64,000 nt of DNA from Lentisphaeria bacterium (lineage in GTDB: Bacteria; Verrucomicrobiota; Lentisphaeria; Victivallales; Victivallaceae). Both the position numbers and the translations under genes were made by a program. This document shows, in pieces, positions 40,786-51,996 of this stretch. The stretch is from positions 248,001 through 312,000 of the forward strand of contig CP091727.1 of the NCBI GenBank assembly GCA_022009855.1. The letters run 5' to 3'. Each line of letters opens with the position of its first letter. Within the stretch, counting starts at the first letter, position 1. The notes beneath the pieces were generated by a model. That model searched no databases. It was given only the letters and a program-made list of their open reading frames with translations, and was not told the DNA's origin.

Positions 40786-41728
40786 ATGAAAAACAAAATC
40801 GGATGCAACACCATACTCACCAATCCAGCTGGAGACGAAGTGCTCTATACCATTGCCGACTACGAGCGGCTACTGAAAGAGTACACGATCTATTCGGAAT
40901 GGATCGGCGCGCTGGAGTTCTCCCATGTGACCCGGATCACCCCGCGCGAGGCGGAAGTGATCGGGCGGCGGGCCAGAGAGTACGGGTTCGATACCTGGAG
41001 CATCCACTCCGAACACCTCAACGAGGGTGATACACTGGACTCCTATCTGGAAATTCAGAAGCATGAGGCGGAGGTGTGCGCCGCGCTCGGCTGTCAGGTC
41101 ATGGTCTGCCACCTGCCGAATCTGCGCCCCTATGTGGACTTTGCCCGTGATGTGGAGGTGATCGGGCGCGTTGCGGAACTCACCCGGCGCAACGGCGTGC
41201 GGCTGGCGGTGGAGACCTGCTACTATCCGGGGCCGGCGGGGGGAGACGCTTCCGGATGCGGAGCTGGTAATTCAGGTGGTCGAGAGTTTGAACCTGCCGG
41301 ATGTCGGAATCAACGTGGATACCGGCCACTGTCTGCTCGGCCAGACGAACGCCTGTCCGGAAGGGGTGCGCCGGTTGCTGGAAGAGGGGGAACCGCAGAC
41401 GCAGCCCGACCTGATCCGCCGGATCGGCAGACGGCTCTTCACCACCCATCTGCACGACAACTTCGGATTGCGCGACGACCATCAGGGGGCGGGGCTGGGG
41501 TACATTGACTGGCGCGGGGTGATTCCGGCGATTCTGGAGACGGGATACCGGGGGCCGCTGATGATGGAGTTGACCGGAAGGAGGTGCGCGGCCGCCCGGG
41601 ATGTTCCGGAGATGCGCCGCCTTTCGCTGGAGAAGGAGCTGATATTTGCTTCGTCGTATCTGAACTACACACTGCGGCAGTATGAAAAAAGCGCCGCGCA
41701 ACACCGGAGAGGGGAGAAGGAGGAATGA
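40786..41728 (+). CDS. Sugar phosphate isomerase/epimerase, AP-endonuclease-2-like TIM barrel (one frameshift)
   Basis: TIM-barrel protein of the xylose-isomerase-like superfamily. YDTWSIHSEH-type strand (GFDTWSIHSEHLNEGDTL), CQVMVCHLPNLRPY, RLAVETCYYPG (metal Glu), VGINVDTGHCLLGQ (Asp/His) and FTTHLHDNFGLRDDH (His/Asp) supply the metal ligands. The frame breaks at six G near 41240. About 313 codons. Start follows CAGGAGCAGG. The stop overlaps the pseudopilin start (ATGA). Probably converts a monosaccharide released by the downstream secreted glycosidases; the exact sugar is unknown. Confidence 0.88.
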
Positions 41729-42410
41729 GCAGAATTTCGCATCAGAACCGGACGAGCCGGACTATCTTCACGCTGATTGAGCTCTTGATTACGATTGCGA
41801 TCATCGCGATTCTGGCCTCGATGCTGCTGCCCGCGCTGAATCAGGCGAGAGCGAAAGCGACATCCACTAAATGTATGGCCAATCAGAAACAACTGGGCCA
41901 AGCCCTGCTCTTCTACGCTGATGAAAATGATGGATACATTCCCCAGAATACAACGCTGAGTTCTGATTCCGATACGAAAGGGATGGCGAAATATTTCTGG
42001 GACGAGTATTATATAGGGGGATATCTGGGTAACAGCCGCGACAATATCATTCGCTGTCCCGGCCGTCTTGATGAGGAAAAATCCTCTACCGGCTATTTTA
42101 CCACCTGCAGCTACGGCATGCAGAATTGCCCGATTTCATGGGGACTGCAAAATGTAAAAAACTGTGGAAACCGGTCAGCCGCAACCTGATGCTGATTGAT
42201 TACGGGAGGCAGACACTCTGGTATCGAGAGGCGACCAAGGGGTTGAATCTCGCTTATTTTGACGGAACCAAGCAACCCAATTCTTATGTCCCCTGGGGAC
42301 GACACCTCAATTCCGCAAACATGATTTTTTTTGACGGCCACGGAGAAAACATGAAATTCAGCGAATTCTGTTCCCTTGTCTCCAGCGGTAATTTTTTTGC
42401 AAAAAAATAA
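41725..42410 (+). CDS. Pseudopilin-like protein with class III signal (one frameshift)
   Basis: Leader then FTLIELLITIAIIAILASML, LPALNQARAKATSTKCMANQ, and a soluble domain with Cys residues. After a frame break near 42150 comes NLMLIDYGRQTLWYREATKG and the family H-x9-DG motif in RHLNSANMIFFDGH. About 228 codons. Start overlaps the epimerase stop as ATGA and its end is 20 bp before a secreted glycosidase gene, so all three are translated from one transcript. Confidence 0.9.
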
Positions 42411-42648
42411 TCTAAGGAAAGAACCTTCCATGAAGAAATTCAGCATATTTGTTTTAATGACGGCATTGTCACTGATCGCAGCAGCTGTAGAAAAAAAATA
42501 TCCTCTTATTCAGGGAAAGATGTTGAAATATCCAAGTACAGTTCTGCTTTTTCGACCAGCCTTTCTTCTGTTCAGGATCCGGAGTTGGGGCGTGATGTCC
42601 TGAAAATTACTTACGCGGTAAAGCCCGGCACACGTAAAAATGTCAATC

Positions 42649-44044
42649 GAGGTAATTTCAAAAGTTTTTAATTCGGCGGGATGAAAAAAGAGGCAGAAGG
42701 TTCATCTTAACTCTGGGACTATCAAACCTGGAGGAAAAATGAACGATCTGCCGAAGCTTTACTTTACGATGGAAAGATATCTTTTTCCACTGCTGGAAGA
42801 AGAATTGGGCGAATTAACCGCGAAGATGAGGGAATTTTTGCGGATTGTCGAAGTGGTTCGGCCGTCCCGGTTCATCACCAGTGCGCTACGCTGGTGCGGC
42901 TTGGGCCGACCGATGAAGGACCGCGAGAAAATGCTTCGGGCGTTTTTTCTGAAAGCGGTATACGACCTTCCGACGACGAAGGCGCTGATTGAAAATCTGA
43001 AGACGAATCCGAGTTTGCGACGTCTTTGCGGCTGGGAATCTCGTTGTGAGGTTCCGTCAGAAGCGACGTTTTCCCGAGCGTTCAAAGTTTTTGCAGAGGA
43101 AAAAGTTCCGGATGCCGTTCACGCGATGATTGTGAAGGAAAACTACACGGGAAAGCTGGTCGGACACGCAAGCATCGATTCCACGGCAATCGTCGGAAGA
43201 GAAAAGGCTTGCCGCAAGAATACGCCGAAGATCAAGCTCAAAAAGAAGCGGGGCCGGAAAAGCAAAGCGGAAAAAGCGGCACTGGCGGAACAGGAACTTT
43301 CCGAAACCAAAACCCGGCGTCTTGAACTCCAACCGAATCGGACGCTTGCTGAAAACGTCGGCGATTTGACGCAAGGCTGTGATTGGGGAGGTAAACGGGA
43401 CAGCAAGGGGAAAACAAGCTTTTGGTGCGGATACAAGTTGCATTTATCGCTGGGAGACGGCGGAGTTCCATTGGCGGCGCTTTTGAGTTCGGCGTCCATG
43501 CACGACAGTCAAGCCGCAATTCCTTTGATGCAAATGGCTTCGGAGCGCGCAACCATTCTGTATGACTTGGCCGATTCGGCTTATGATGCGGAAGAGATCA
43601 GAGCGTTTTCGGAAAAGCTCGGTCATGTTCCGGTGATTGATCCCAATCCGCGCCGGGGAGACAAGGTTGAACTTGCCCCGGCACGAAAGATTCGTTATCG
43701 GGAGCGTTCGACGGTGGAACGCGGCAATTCGGATTTGAAAGACAACTACGGTGCACGTCATGTCAGAGTGAAGGGACATTGGAAAGTTCTTTGCCACCTG
43801 ATGTTCGGCGTGATCGCCATTACAGTGAAACAACTATTCAACATGCTTGAATAGAACTTATTAAGCTGACGTAAACAACAGGATATCGAGAACATCCCGC
43901 GTTGACGGGAGAGGAGGAAAACGGCCCGAAATTTGATTTTTGCCGTTTTTGTGAAAAAAGTCTGGATTAGTGCGCCGAAACGGTTTTGACGCACGAAAAA
44001 ACAAGTGATTAACACGAGAGAGCCAATACTTTTGAAATTGGCTC
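42649..44044 (+). mobile_element. 1396-bp insertion sequence, copy A (complete, 4-bp target duplication)
   Basis: Terminal inverted repeats GAGGTAATTTCAAAAGT (left) and GAGCCAATTTCAAAAGT (right, read inward), two mismatches. Target duplication AATC at 42645-42648 and 44045-44048. A second copy lies at 56277-57666 in opposite orientation. The 43855-44044 tail is non-coding. Confidence 0.93.
42739..43854 (+). CDS. DDE transposase of IS copy A (IS5/IS1182-like, DUF772-type N-terminus)
   Basis: 371 residues, intact. N-terminal helical domain (LGRPMKDREKMLRAFFLKAV; LRRLCGWESRCEVPSEATFS), catalytic Asp in GHASIDSTAIVGREKA, Asp in ILYDLADSAYDAEEIRAFSE, and Glu in ERSTVERGNSDLKDNYGARH. Basic insert KIKLKKKRGRKSKAEKAALA. 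Ribosome-binding site GGAGG precedes the ATG. The exact IS family should be settled by database search; 4-bp duplications fit either group named. Confidence 0.92.
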   Translation: MNDLPKLYFTMERYLFPLLEEELGELTAKMREFLRIVEVVRPSRFITSALRWCGLGRPMKDREKMLRAFFLKAVYDLPTTKALIENLKTNPSLRRLCGWESRCEVPSEATFSRAFKVFAEEKVPDAVHAMIVKENYTGKLVGHASIDSTAIVGREKACRKNTPKIKLKKKRGRKSKAEKAALAEQELSETKTRRLELQPNRTLAENVGDLTQGCDWGGKRDSKGKTSFWCGYKLHLSLGDGGVPLAALLSSASMHDSQAAIPLMQMASERATILYDLADSAYDAEEIRAFSEKLGHVPVIDPNPRRGDKVELAPARKIRYRERSTVERGNSDLKDNYGARHVRVKGHWKVLCHLMFGVIAITVKQLFNMLE

Positions 44045-46902
44045 AATCTTAATCTGTCATTTCCTGCCTTGCAGGCCGATCAATGGCAGACCATTTCCAA
44101 AATCAGCGTCAAACTCCGCGGAGGCCTCGGACACTGTAATCTTCTTCTGATCGACCGGGACGGAGAGACGTTTGTTCAAAAGGGAATTCGTATGATCGGC
44201 AGTTCCGCCTGGAAAAATTATGATTTTCACTTCAATGAGCTCACTTCACCCAATTACTCCACCTGGGGAGGAAGGAAGAAGCGGAACGGCAAACTCGATG
44301 CTCCTGTAAGAATTTCTCTGCAGATCACGATATATCCTTCGTATATCGCCTCGCAACTACGCGGATCGATGATTCTGAATTCAACGAAGCCCACCGACGC
44401 GGAATTGGAACAGGGGATGAAGCCGGTGGACCTCTTTCTTGCCGACCTTGTTGTAAGCGGTATTTTACCCGGAAAAGAAATTGACACTTCCAGCCGGAAA
44501 ACCGCCCTCCCGGTCGAAATGAATTTTGCTGAAATCGGTACATCTGTTCCATTAAAACCGGGACATCGTGAGACTCTGAAATGCTCGATGAAAAATCTGA
44601 CCGGGAATCGTTTGACTCTCCAACTTCATGCCGTCTCGCATCTGGCCCTCACAGAAAAAGCGGAGACACATTCCCGGGAAGTGACTTTGAAAGGGAATGA
44701 AACTCTATCGTTCGAACTGCCGTTCCGCTTTCAGGAAAAAGGCGTTCACAATGTCCGGTTAAAGTTGACGGACGGCAACCGGCAGCTGGAGTCGAAAACT
44801 TTCGTCAACGTCTGGGAACCGGTCGGCAATCACTGGGATGACACACCCGAAACCTTCTTCGGCACCCAGGCTTCGCTCGATTTATTCAGTCGCGAGTTTG
44901 CAAAATACCGTGAACAGGATTATCAAAATATGCGGGATGCGGGAGTGAAGCTGCTTCGCTTCATAATTCGCTGGTCGGCAATTCAACCCCGGAAAGAAGG
45001 TCCGTTAAAATGGGGGCCATACGATCAAATTGTAAAAAAATGCCGGGAATATGGTATCATCCCCTATCTGATGATCAACAACGCGCCGACATGGAGCGCA
45101 GCGAAGAAAAAACACGGAAAAGCCGGCGCCCAGATTTGTCATGAGTTGCGCCCCTGACAATACGCTCTACGCGGAATTCGTCGGGAAGGTTGCCGAGCGC
45201 TACAAGGATTACACCAATTATCTTCAAATCTGGAATGAGCCTTACGCCGACCAATACTATTGGGGAGGAAACGCGAAGACCTACGCGGATATGCTCCGGA
45301 AAGCCGGCGCCGCGGCGAAGGAGAAAAATCCCTCTGCCAAAATCTGCGCGGGAGCGGCCTGGGATGAAGTCTTTTCTCCGCCCGCGGCAGTTACGATTTC
45401 TGGCCTTTTCACTGTCATTCCGAAGTGGGGACGCTGCACGAATTGATCAGGAAATATCGAAAGATGGCCCGGGAAGTCAATATGCCGCTTTCCCATTTCT
45501 GGTGCGATGAGACCGGGTTTGCCGTCTCACCGTTTGAAGAGGGAGCTGAACTTGTCAAAGCCGGAGAAATCGTGAAAAAAGGTGTTGTTTCCCGGGCCGC
45601 CGGTCTCGGTTCTCATGTCTGGTTCGTTTACAGAGGCAGTCCGAAGAGTCCCACCAATCCCCGGGACAATTACCCCGCGATCGATGAAAAGAACCGTTGT
45701 CGCCCGGTCGTCTTAGCTCACAATACGATGGCGACACATTTGAAACAGACGCGTCTGGAAAAAGCATATTATACACCCGGCGTGGCGGAAGGATATGTAT
45801 TTCGACGTCCGGGCGAACGGGTAATTGCAATATGGCGCGCGCAATTCCCCAAGGGGCAGATCACCTCGATTCAATTTGATCAACCGGTCCAGGTGAGATT
45901 TTCCAACCTGCTGGGAACAGACCGGGTCGAAAACATTTCAACCGGAAAGCTCACTTTGTTTCTGACCAGAGAACCGCAATGGCTGATAATACCGGACAGA
46001 GTACAGGTGCAGTCGATTCAATATCAATCTATCTTGAAGATTCCGGAACAGCAGATTGTTCACTCCGGAGAAAAAAACCAGGACGCTTCCGTTTACCGTT
46101 AACAACCCGCTCTCCCAACCTTTTAGCGGGAGGATGGAGTTTTCCGGAGCAGATGGCTGGTCCCCGGAAAAGGCGTCGATCCCCATTCAGCTCCCGGTGG
46201 GCGGAACTTTTTCCGGCACAATAACATTTCGAGCTGCCGGGAGTGTTCCGCCTCTGGCCTATCCCGGCTTCCGTCTGGTCGAACCCGCACAAAACATCTC
46301 CATTTCCAATTTGATTAAATTCGTCAACTGTATGCGGCTGCCCCGAACAGAGACTCTGCTTGCGGATCTCAGCACGAAGCAAAGCATGCTCGAACTGCGC
46401 CGCGGCGATGTTGACTCAGATATGTTCTGGCAGGGTCCGGAAGATTTGAGCGCCAGGATTTACGGCGGCTGGGATCGTGATGCTCTGAAACTCAAAGTCG
46501 TTGTCCGGGATGACAAACACTTTCAAGCACAGGAAAAAGGCGGCCTGTATGAAGGCGACAGTATTCAGATAGAGGTGAGAATTGACGGGAAACGGTATCA
46601 AATCGGTCTGGCCAGAACCAATGATGACACTCTTACATTTCACCAATGGCGGGGAGAATCTGCGGTGCCGGTAAAATATGACGTGAAGCGGGAAGGCAAT
46701 ATTACTACCTACCTCGCGGCGGTTCCCTGGAAGAGTCTGGGGATTGCCGCACAGACCGGACAGGAATTTCAACTGTCGATTCTGGTCAATGACAATGACG
46801 GCCGCTGCCGCAAGGTACTCCTCGAATGGGGTGGCGGCATTCACGGAATGGTAAGCGCTCCGATGAATCCGATCGTTCTGGAGTAAAAAGGAGAAACTCT
46901 TC

Positions 46903-48870
46903 ATGGTGAAATGTTATACCATTGCTCCGCTCAGAGCGGAACATCGCCATACCATTGTAGAACGGTTGCGACAGTATTACGAAAACAGAATATTTACAGA
47001 TATTCTTTTTTCAATCTATCTGGTACCGGAAGGCAATCCGCCTGTCGACAAGGCGGAAGCATGTTCCGAAACATTCCGGCAATTCCAGCAGGACCTGAAG
47101 GGGATTCCCGTCGGCATTCTGGTCAATTCGCTGTTCGGGCATGGTGCGGATCGCCTCTGCGCTTCCAACGCGTTCCAGAAACAGATTGGAATCGATTTGC
47201 AGGCGGATGGCCGTCTGAAGGAACGCATCGATGTCTGCTGCCCATTGGACAGAGCGTTTCAGGAGTACGCCGCAGCTCAATTCCGTCAACTTGCAGCCCT
47301 GAATCCCCATATTCTCATGATAGACGATGATTTCCGACTTCTACTCCCGTTACATGGCTGTCTCTGCCCACTGCACGTACAGGCGTTTAACACACAGTAT
47401 CACACCTCCATGACGGCAGAAGAACTGGCACAGCATCTCATCGGAACAAAAGCCCGCGATATTGAAATTGCCCGGCAGTTCGATGCCATCAATGCGGAAA
47501 GTCTTCATCACATGATGCGGCTCCTCCGTGAAACAGTGGATTCGGTAAATCCGAAGATTCACGGAATCATATGCTGCGGCCCCAATGACCTGTCGTATCT
47601 GGAGCAGAATGCCAGAATTTTCGCCGGGCGAGAGCAGCGTCCTGAGGTGCGGATCGGCAATGCCCGCTATCTCCAGCCGGGCAACCGGAACTTTCCGGAA
47701 GCAATGCATATGACGATGTTGCAGAAAGGGCTGCTCTCCCCGGATGTCATCACTCTTTCAGAGGCAGACACCTTTCCCCATACCCGATACAGCATGGGAG
47801 CACGCGAACTGCACGCAACCTGCACCGGCCATCTGCTGGAGGGTTGCGCTGGATTCAAGCAGTGGATTATGCGCATGGTGGAGAATGAAACCGCTTCCGA
47901 GAAAGCCTATGCGGCCATTCTGGCAAAGTACACGGGATTTTATGAGGCCCTGGCAACTCTGATTCCCGGGGTTCGTTTTTCTGGCCCGGCCAATCTGTAC
48001 CCCGGCAAGATGCCTTTCCCGTGGAATCCGCCCCGCAGCCTGAGGGAAATCAGCTCCTGGAGCACCATCCTCACCGGCAGGATGGGCCTTCCCGTCCATT
48101 TCCGGAGATGCGGAGACTCTCCGGGCATGTTGACAGCCTCAGAAATTCCCTTTTATTCTGATCAGGAACTGCGCCGCCAACTGGAACGCGGAGTCATCCT
48201 CGACGGCGGAGCAGCCTGTGCCCTCTCTCAACGAGGATTCGCCTCATTGCTGGGAGTCACTGCGGCACCGTTTCCAACCGGACATCGGGTCATGGAGGAA
48301 CAATTAAGTGAACATCCTCTCAACGGCGATCACGCAGAAGCATTGATGAGCCCTCCAGCCCGCCAGGTACAATTGACGCCGCTCACCGCGAAGACAGAAA
48401 TACTCTCCTGGTTTGTTCAAGCCGATTATATGCGAAGTCCGGAAAAAAAGAGGAGATTTCCCGGTGCCACCTTGTTCCGCAATGGGGCAGGAGGTTGCGT
48501 CGCAGTGTTCGCCTCCAGCCCTGACGGACTGCGGGGAATGGCCTACTTCAATCAGAGCAGGAAAGAAGTTCTTACCGCAGTAATGAACACGCTGGAACCG
48601 ATGGCCGCATTTTATCCCGGCGATGCGGAGATTTATCTCAAATCGGGCTGGATCGATTCCCGGACCATCTTTATTTCGCTGCTTAATCTCGGCTGCGACC
48701 CGCTGGAAGAGGTAGAATTAGAACTTGCAGGAACCGCCACCGAAGTGGAATTTCTGCAATCTGCCGGGACATTCGCCCCTGTTTCCTTCCTGCAGCGAAA
48801 CAGGCGCTGTCAGGTTCATACTCCTCTAGAGACAATGCTGCCGCTCATTTTAAAAGTTACAATGCAGTAA
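46903..48870 (+). CDS. Large intact protein of unknown family, possible TIM-barrel glycosidase
   Basis: 655 residues, no signal peptide, intact. Starts 16 bp after the interrupted glycosidase with GGAG before the ATG. Barrel-like alternation in the first half: AYTIAP-like start (CYTIAPLRAEHRHTIVERLR), GIPVGILVNSLFGHG, NPHILMIDDDFRLLLPLHGC, IHGIICCGPNDL, FPEAMHMTMLQKG, then a beta-rich C-terminal half (GMAYFNQSRKEVLTAVMNTL; ISLLNLGCDPLEEVELELAG). Acidic DDD near residue 145 could be catalytic. Layout recalls GH42-type enzymes with a C-terminal Ig-like domain, but I cannot assign a family. Confidence 0.75.
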   Translation: MVKCYTIAPLRAEHRHTIVERLRQYYENRIFTDILFSIYLVPEGNPPVDKAEACSETFRQFQQDLKGIPVGILVNSLFGHGADRLCASNAFQKQIGIDLQADGRLKERIDVCCPLDRAFQEYAAAQFRQLAALNPHILMIDDDFRLLLPLHGCLCPLHVQAFNTQYHTSMTAEELAQHLIGTKARDIEIARQFDAINAESLHHMMRLLRETVDSVNPKIHGIICCGPNDLSYLEQNARIFAGREQRPEVRIGNARYLQPGNRNFPEAMHMTMLQKGLLSPDVITLSEADTFPHTRYSMGARELHATCTGHLLEGCAGFKQWIMRMVENETASEKAYAAILAKYTGFYEALATLIPGVRFSGPANLYPGKMPFPWNPPRSLREISSWSTILTGRMGLPVHFRRCGDSPGMLTASEIPFYSDQELRRQLERGVILDGGAACALSQRGFASLLGVTAAPFPTGHRVMEEQLSEHPLNGDHAEALMSPPARQVQLTPLTAKTEILSWFVQADYMRSPEKKRRFPGATLFRNGAGGCVAVFASSPDGLRGMAYFNQSRKEVLTAVMNTLEPMAAFYPGDAEIYLKSGWIDSRTIFISLLNLGCDPLEEVELELAGTATEVEFLQSAGTFAPVSFLQRNRRCQVHTPLETMLPLILKVTMQ

Positions 48871-48931
48871 CTGCAATTTCCGCACTGGCATCGGCCGTCG
48901 ATTTCCGACAGAATCGTCGCCGAAAGCCGGG

Positions 48932-51900
48932 TCAGCGGGTCCAGATGCCGAAGCAGTTCCGGTGGAGATGGTTCTTGCGGGTGCCGCTCCAGGTGAGCTG
49001 CGTGCGCCGCCCCGCGCCGTCGTTGTCGTCGAGCGCGACGTCGAACCGTACCGGGGAACCCGGCGCGAGGCGCAGCTCCTTCCACGGAATCGCAACTGTC
49101 GCGACATAGCCATCGGCAGTGTCGCGTACCTGCCAGCGCAACGCCGCAGTATCCACCCTGCCCTGCCCCTTCAGAAACGCCGGGTGTCCCTCCGCCGCCG
49201 GGCAGAGGAAAAGCCGGAACACGTCGCCGGTGTACTCCCGCCGCTCCATGTCGGAAAGCGGCGCGCGGTCGAAGAAGAGTTCCAGCCCATCCATCTCCCA
49301 CGGCGTCGACGGCAGATACCGCCCCGCCGGGAATCCTTCACCTCAAATTGAAGGCGAAAATACGCCCCGTCTGCCGAAGCCGAAAATTCCATGGAGGAAC
49401 TCTTCGGATCATACTCCGACGCCTTTCCGAAGGTCAGCCGGTCCGGCGTGCCGAGGCGCACCGTCACCCCGCCCCGCAGCAGAGAAACCGCCTCCACCGG
49501 CTGCGAAACGGTCCGCGTCCTCATCCCGTCGTACACCATCACCTTCACCGTTCCGGCCGGAAGACGGTTCCCGTTCGAAACCGCAATCGGCAGCAGAATG
49601 ACCGCGGTTTTCCCCGGTTCGAGCCGCAGGCCGGAAGAACCGGGCGATGCCGCCTTCGCCCCCGGCGCGGCGACGAGCCTCACCCGGAGCTCCTGCGGCT
49701 CCGAACGGTAACTGCGGAACTCCACCGCAACTGCCGGTTTTCCATCCTTGACGAAATATCCGGCCCGGGTGATCCGGTACCCCGTCTCCGACGCAATCCG
49801 GGAGCGCTTCAACGCCTGAATCAGCGCATCCACATCCTTTTTCCCCTTGATGTAGAGCGGGTCGCGCGGCACGCGAAGTTCCGGTTTCCATTTGACCGGA
49901 TTGCCGAAGAGGTCGAAGAGTGCCACCTCATCCGCCCCCGGCGGCGTGATGTCAAACTCCAGCCCGGTCATAAAGTTCCACAGCGCGGCGATCGGCTTCC
50001 CGTCCCGCTGCCGGTAGACGTAGAGCGTAACGCCACGCGGCGTCTCCAGCCGCGTCACCGGCACCGCCCCTTCCAGGAAGCGGGCAAAGGCGTTGCCCGC
50101 GACATAGTGCTCCGACGGAATCAGGTGCCGCACCACCCGGCTCACCAGATAGCCGTATCCGGGATGGCGGTCCCGGCGGAAGAACATGCTGTCCGGCAGC
50201 AATGTCTCCTGCCGCACTCCCTCCCCCAGATCGACCAGCATCCGCCGGATGAAGTGAAACGCGCGCCCCTTTGCCGGCATCGACCGGATGCGGCGGATTG
50301 TCATAGAGGTAGTAAAGTTCGGTGTTCCAGAGCGGCAGCCCTTTGCGGAACGAGGCGATGGTACGCCGGATCGAATCGATCGCCGTCCGCGACGGGTTCG
50401 GCGACCCCTCCTCCCGCGAGGAGTAGGGATGAAACGAGACGATGTCGGTATACCGGTATCCGCCCGCTTTGCCGAACCGTTCCAGAAACTCCCCCATCTG
50501 GCCGCCGTGGTCCCCGGTGACGTTCGGGGCGACCACCTTGATCGACGGATCGATCTTGCGGCACTCCTCGAAGGCGATCTTCAGGAGTTTCACGTAGTCC
50601 TCCGGCGCAGTGGTGAGATTCGCCTCGTTCAGAATCTCCCAGTAGAAGATCCGCCCTTTGAAATGGCGGACCGTAGCCGAGACGTAACGCCGCCAGTCCT
50701 CGAAATCCGGCAGCACAGCCGGATGCCCGTGGATTTTGAAGGAATCACTCAACTTGCCCCGCTTCAAAGTCCATTCCGGCAGATGACGCTTCAGCAGATT
50801 ATTGCCGAGCACCCCCAGAATGAAACAGTTCTGCTTCCGGGCATGGTCCACCAGATAGTCTGCCTGCCGGAAGTCAAATTTTCCACGTTCCGGCTCGACG
50901 CTCTTCCACTCGAACGCCCGCCAGATGCCGTTGCCGAGCCGAAGCAGCCGTACCCCCCGGTTGGCCGCAATCCGGCCGTACTCCGCAAAATCGACCCCTT
51001 TCAGATGGTACCACGCCCGGCCGCCGTCGATGTCGGGGCATTCGAATCCGAAACTCTCCTCGCTCCCCAGCAGGAAATCCTTCGCGGGATCCACCGTTCC
51101 GGGCTGATATTTCCCGGTCACGGCGTAACAGTACGGCCAGATCGTCCCCTTCTCTCCCGACGCGGTGCGGAACTCGCCGCGGAGCGAATAGACGCCGTAC
51201 TCCTTCCGTTCCACCGGCAGATTCTGCCGCACCACTTCGCCGCCGGGCGGGAGTTTCCCCTTCCAGCGCCGTTCGCCCAGTTTCGTTTCCCGGTAGTCGT
51301 CGAACTCCCGCAGAACCACCTCCGCCTCGGTTCCCCTCGTCCCGTAGTTGATGCCGCTCAGCGTGCAGACAAGCGACGGCTCTCCTTCGATCCGGCAGTG
51401 GCGCGGCGAATCGAGGGCGAACTCGACTTCGCTCTTCGGCGCGAACGGCAGCGGCGTCTTCCCGGGCGAAAGCATCATGGCGTCGATCCACACCGTGGCG
51501 TCGGCGCCTTCCCCCACAGCAGGTCAGCAAAATACCAGCGGAATCCCTTCTTCGGCTTGAAGGTGATCGAATAGCGCCGCCACTCCTTCCCCAGAGTGAA
51601 AAACTTCCGGTTGCCGTTGTCCCACTCGCCGTTCCGCCTGGTCTCGTCGCGGGTGATGACCGAAAAGATCAGCGCGCGCAGCTTCACCGGTTTGCTGCTA
51701 CGGGCATAGAATGAAAAGGTGTAGGTTGTGTCGTCACGCAGTGCAATGTCCGGCGAACGGAACCCGAGCGGCACTCGATATGGATTGTCGAACCGCAGCG
51801 ATACTTTACCGTGAACCGGCTGTTCCGAATCGGCGACCGGGGCGATGTTCCGCTGCTGGCGCGGATCGGTGATGTCGGCAAACCGCCGCGCGTCGTAATC

Positions 51901-51996
51901 GGTTCCGCCGAGTTCGAAACTCGCGTCCGGCAGCAGGTTCCCCGCCGATACGATGCCTCCGAGCAAGAGCACACATCCCAACAGCGATTTTCTCAT
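48932..51996 (-). CDS. Secreted clan GH-A-like glycosidase with C-terminal CBM9-like domain (three frameshifts)
   Basis: Signal MRKSLLGCVLLLGGIVSAGN, then a CBM-like beta-sandwich (SFELGGTDYDARRFADITDP; LRALIFSVITRDETRRNGEW), then a barrel with acid/base Glu in IFYWEILNEANLTTAPEDY and nucleophile Glu in LPLWNTELYYLYDNPPH (GH39-like). Tail CBM9-like domain GLELFFDRAPLSDMERREYT, VPRDPL... , VATVAIPWKELRLAPGSP, DVALDDNDGAGRRTQLTW. Breaks near 51510, 50275 and 49340. About 1021 codons. Start (51994-51996) overlaps the upstream gene stop by ATGA. Paralogue, in domain order, of the IS-interrupted glycosidase. Confidence 0.84.

Larger units (their letters stand above)
42431..46886 (+). pseudogene. 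Secreted clan GH-A-like glycosidase with C-terminal CBM9-like domain, interrupted by an IS (also frameshifted)
   Basis: Signal MKKFSIFVLMTALSLIAAAV, break in eight A at 42489-42496, then KDVEISKYSSAFSTSLSSVQ up to the IS at 42649-44044. Excising the IS and one AATC duplication joins GTC AAT CTT AAT in frame (NVNLNLSFPALQADQWQT). The barrel holds acid/base Glu in YLQIWNEPYADQYYWGG and candidate nucleophile Glu in SHFWCDETGFAVSP (GH39-like order). The C-terminal domain (DSDMFWQGPEDLSARIYGGW; LYEGDSIQIEVRIDGKRY; LSILVNDNDG) is CBM9/DOMON-like. Further breaks lie near 45150, 45400 and 46073. About 1019 codons without the IS. Confidence 0.82.
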
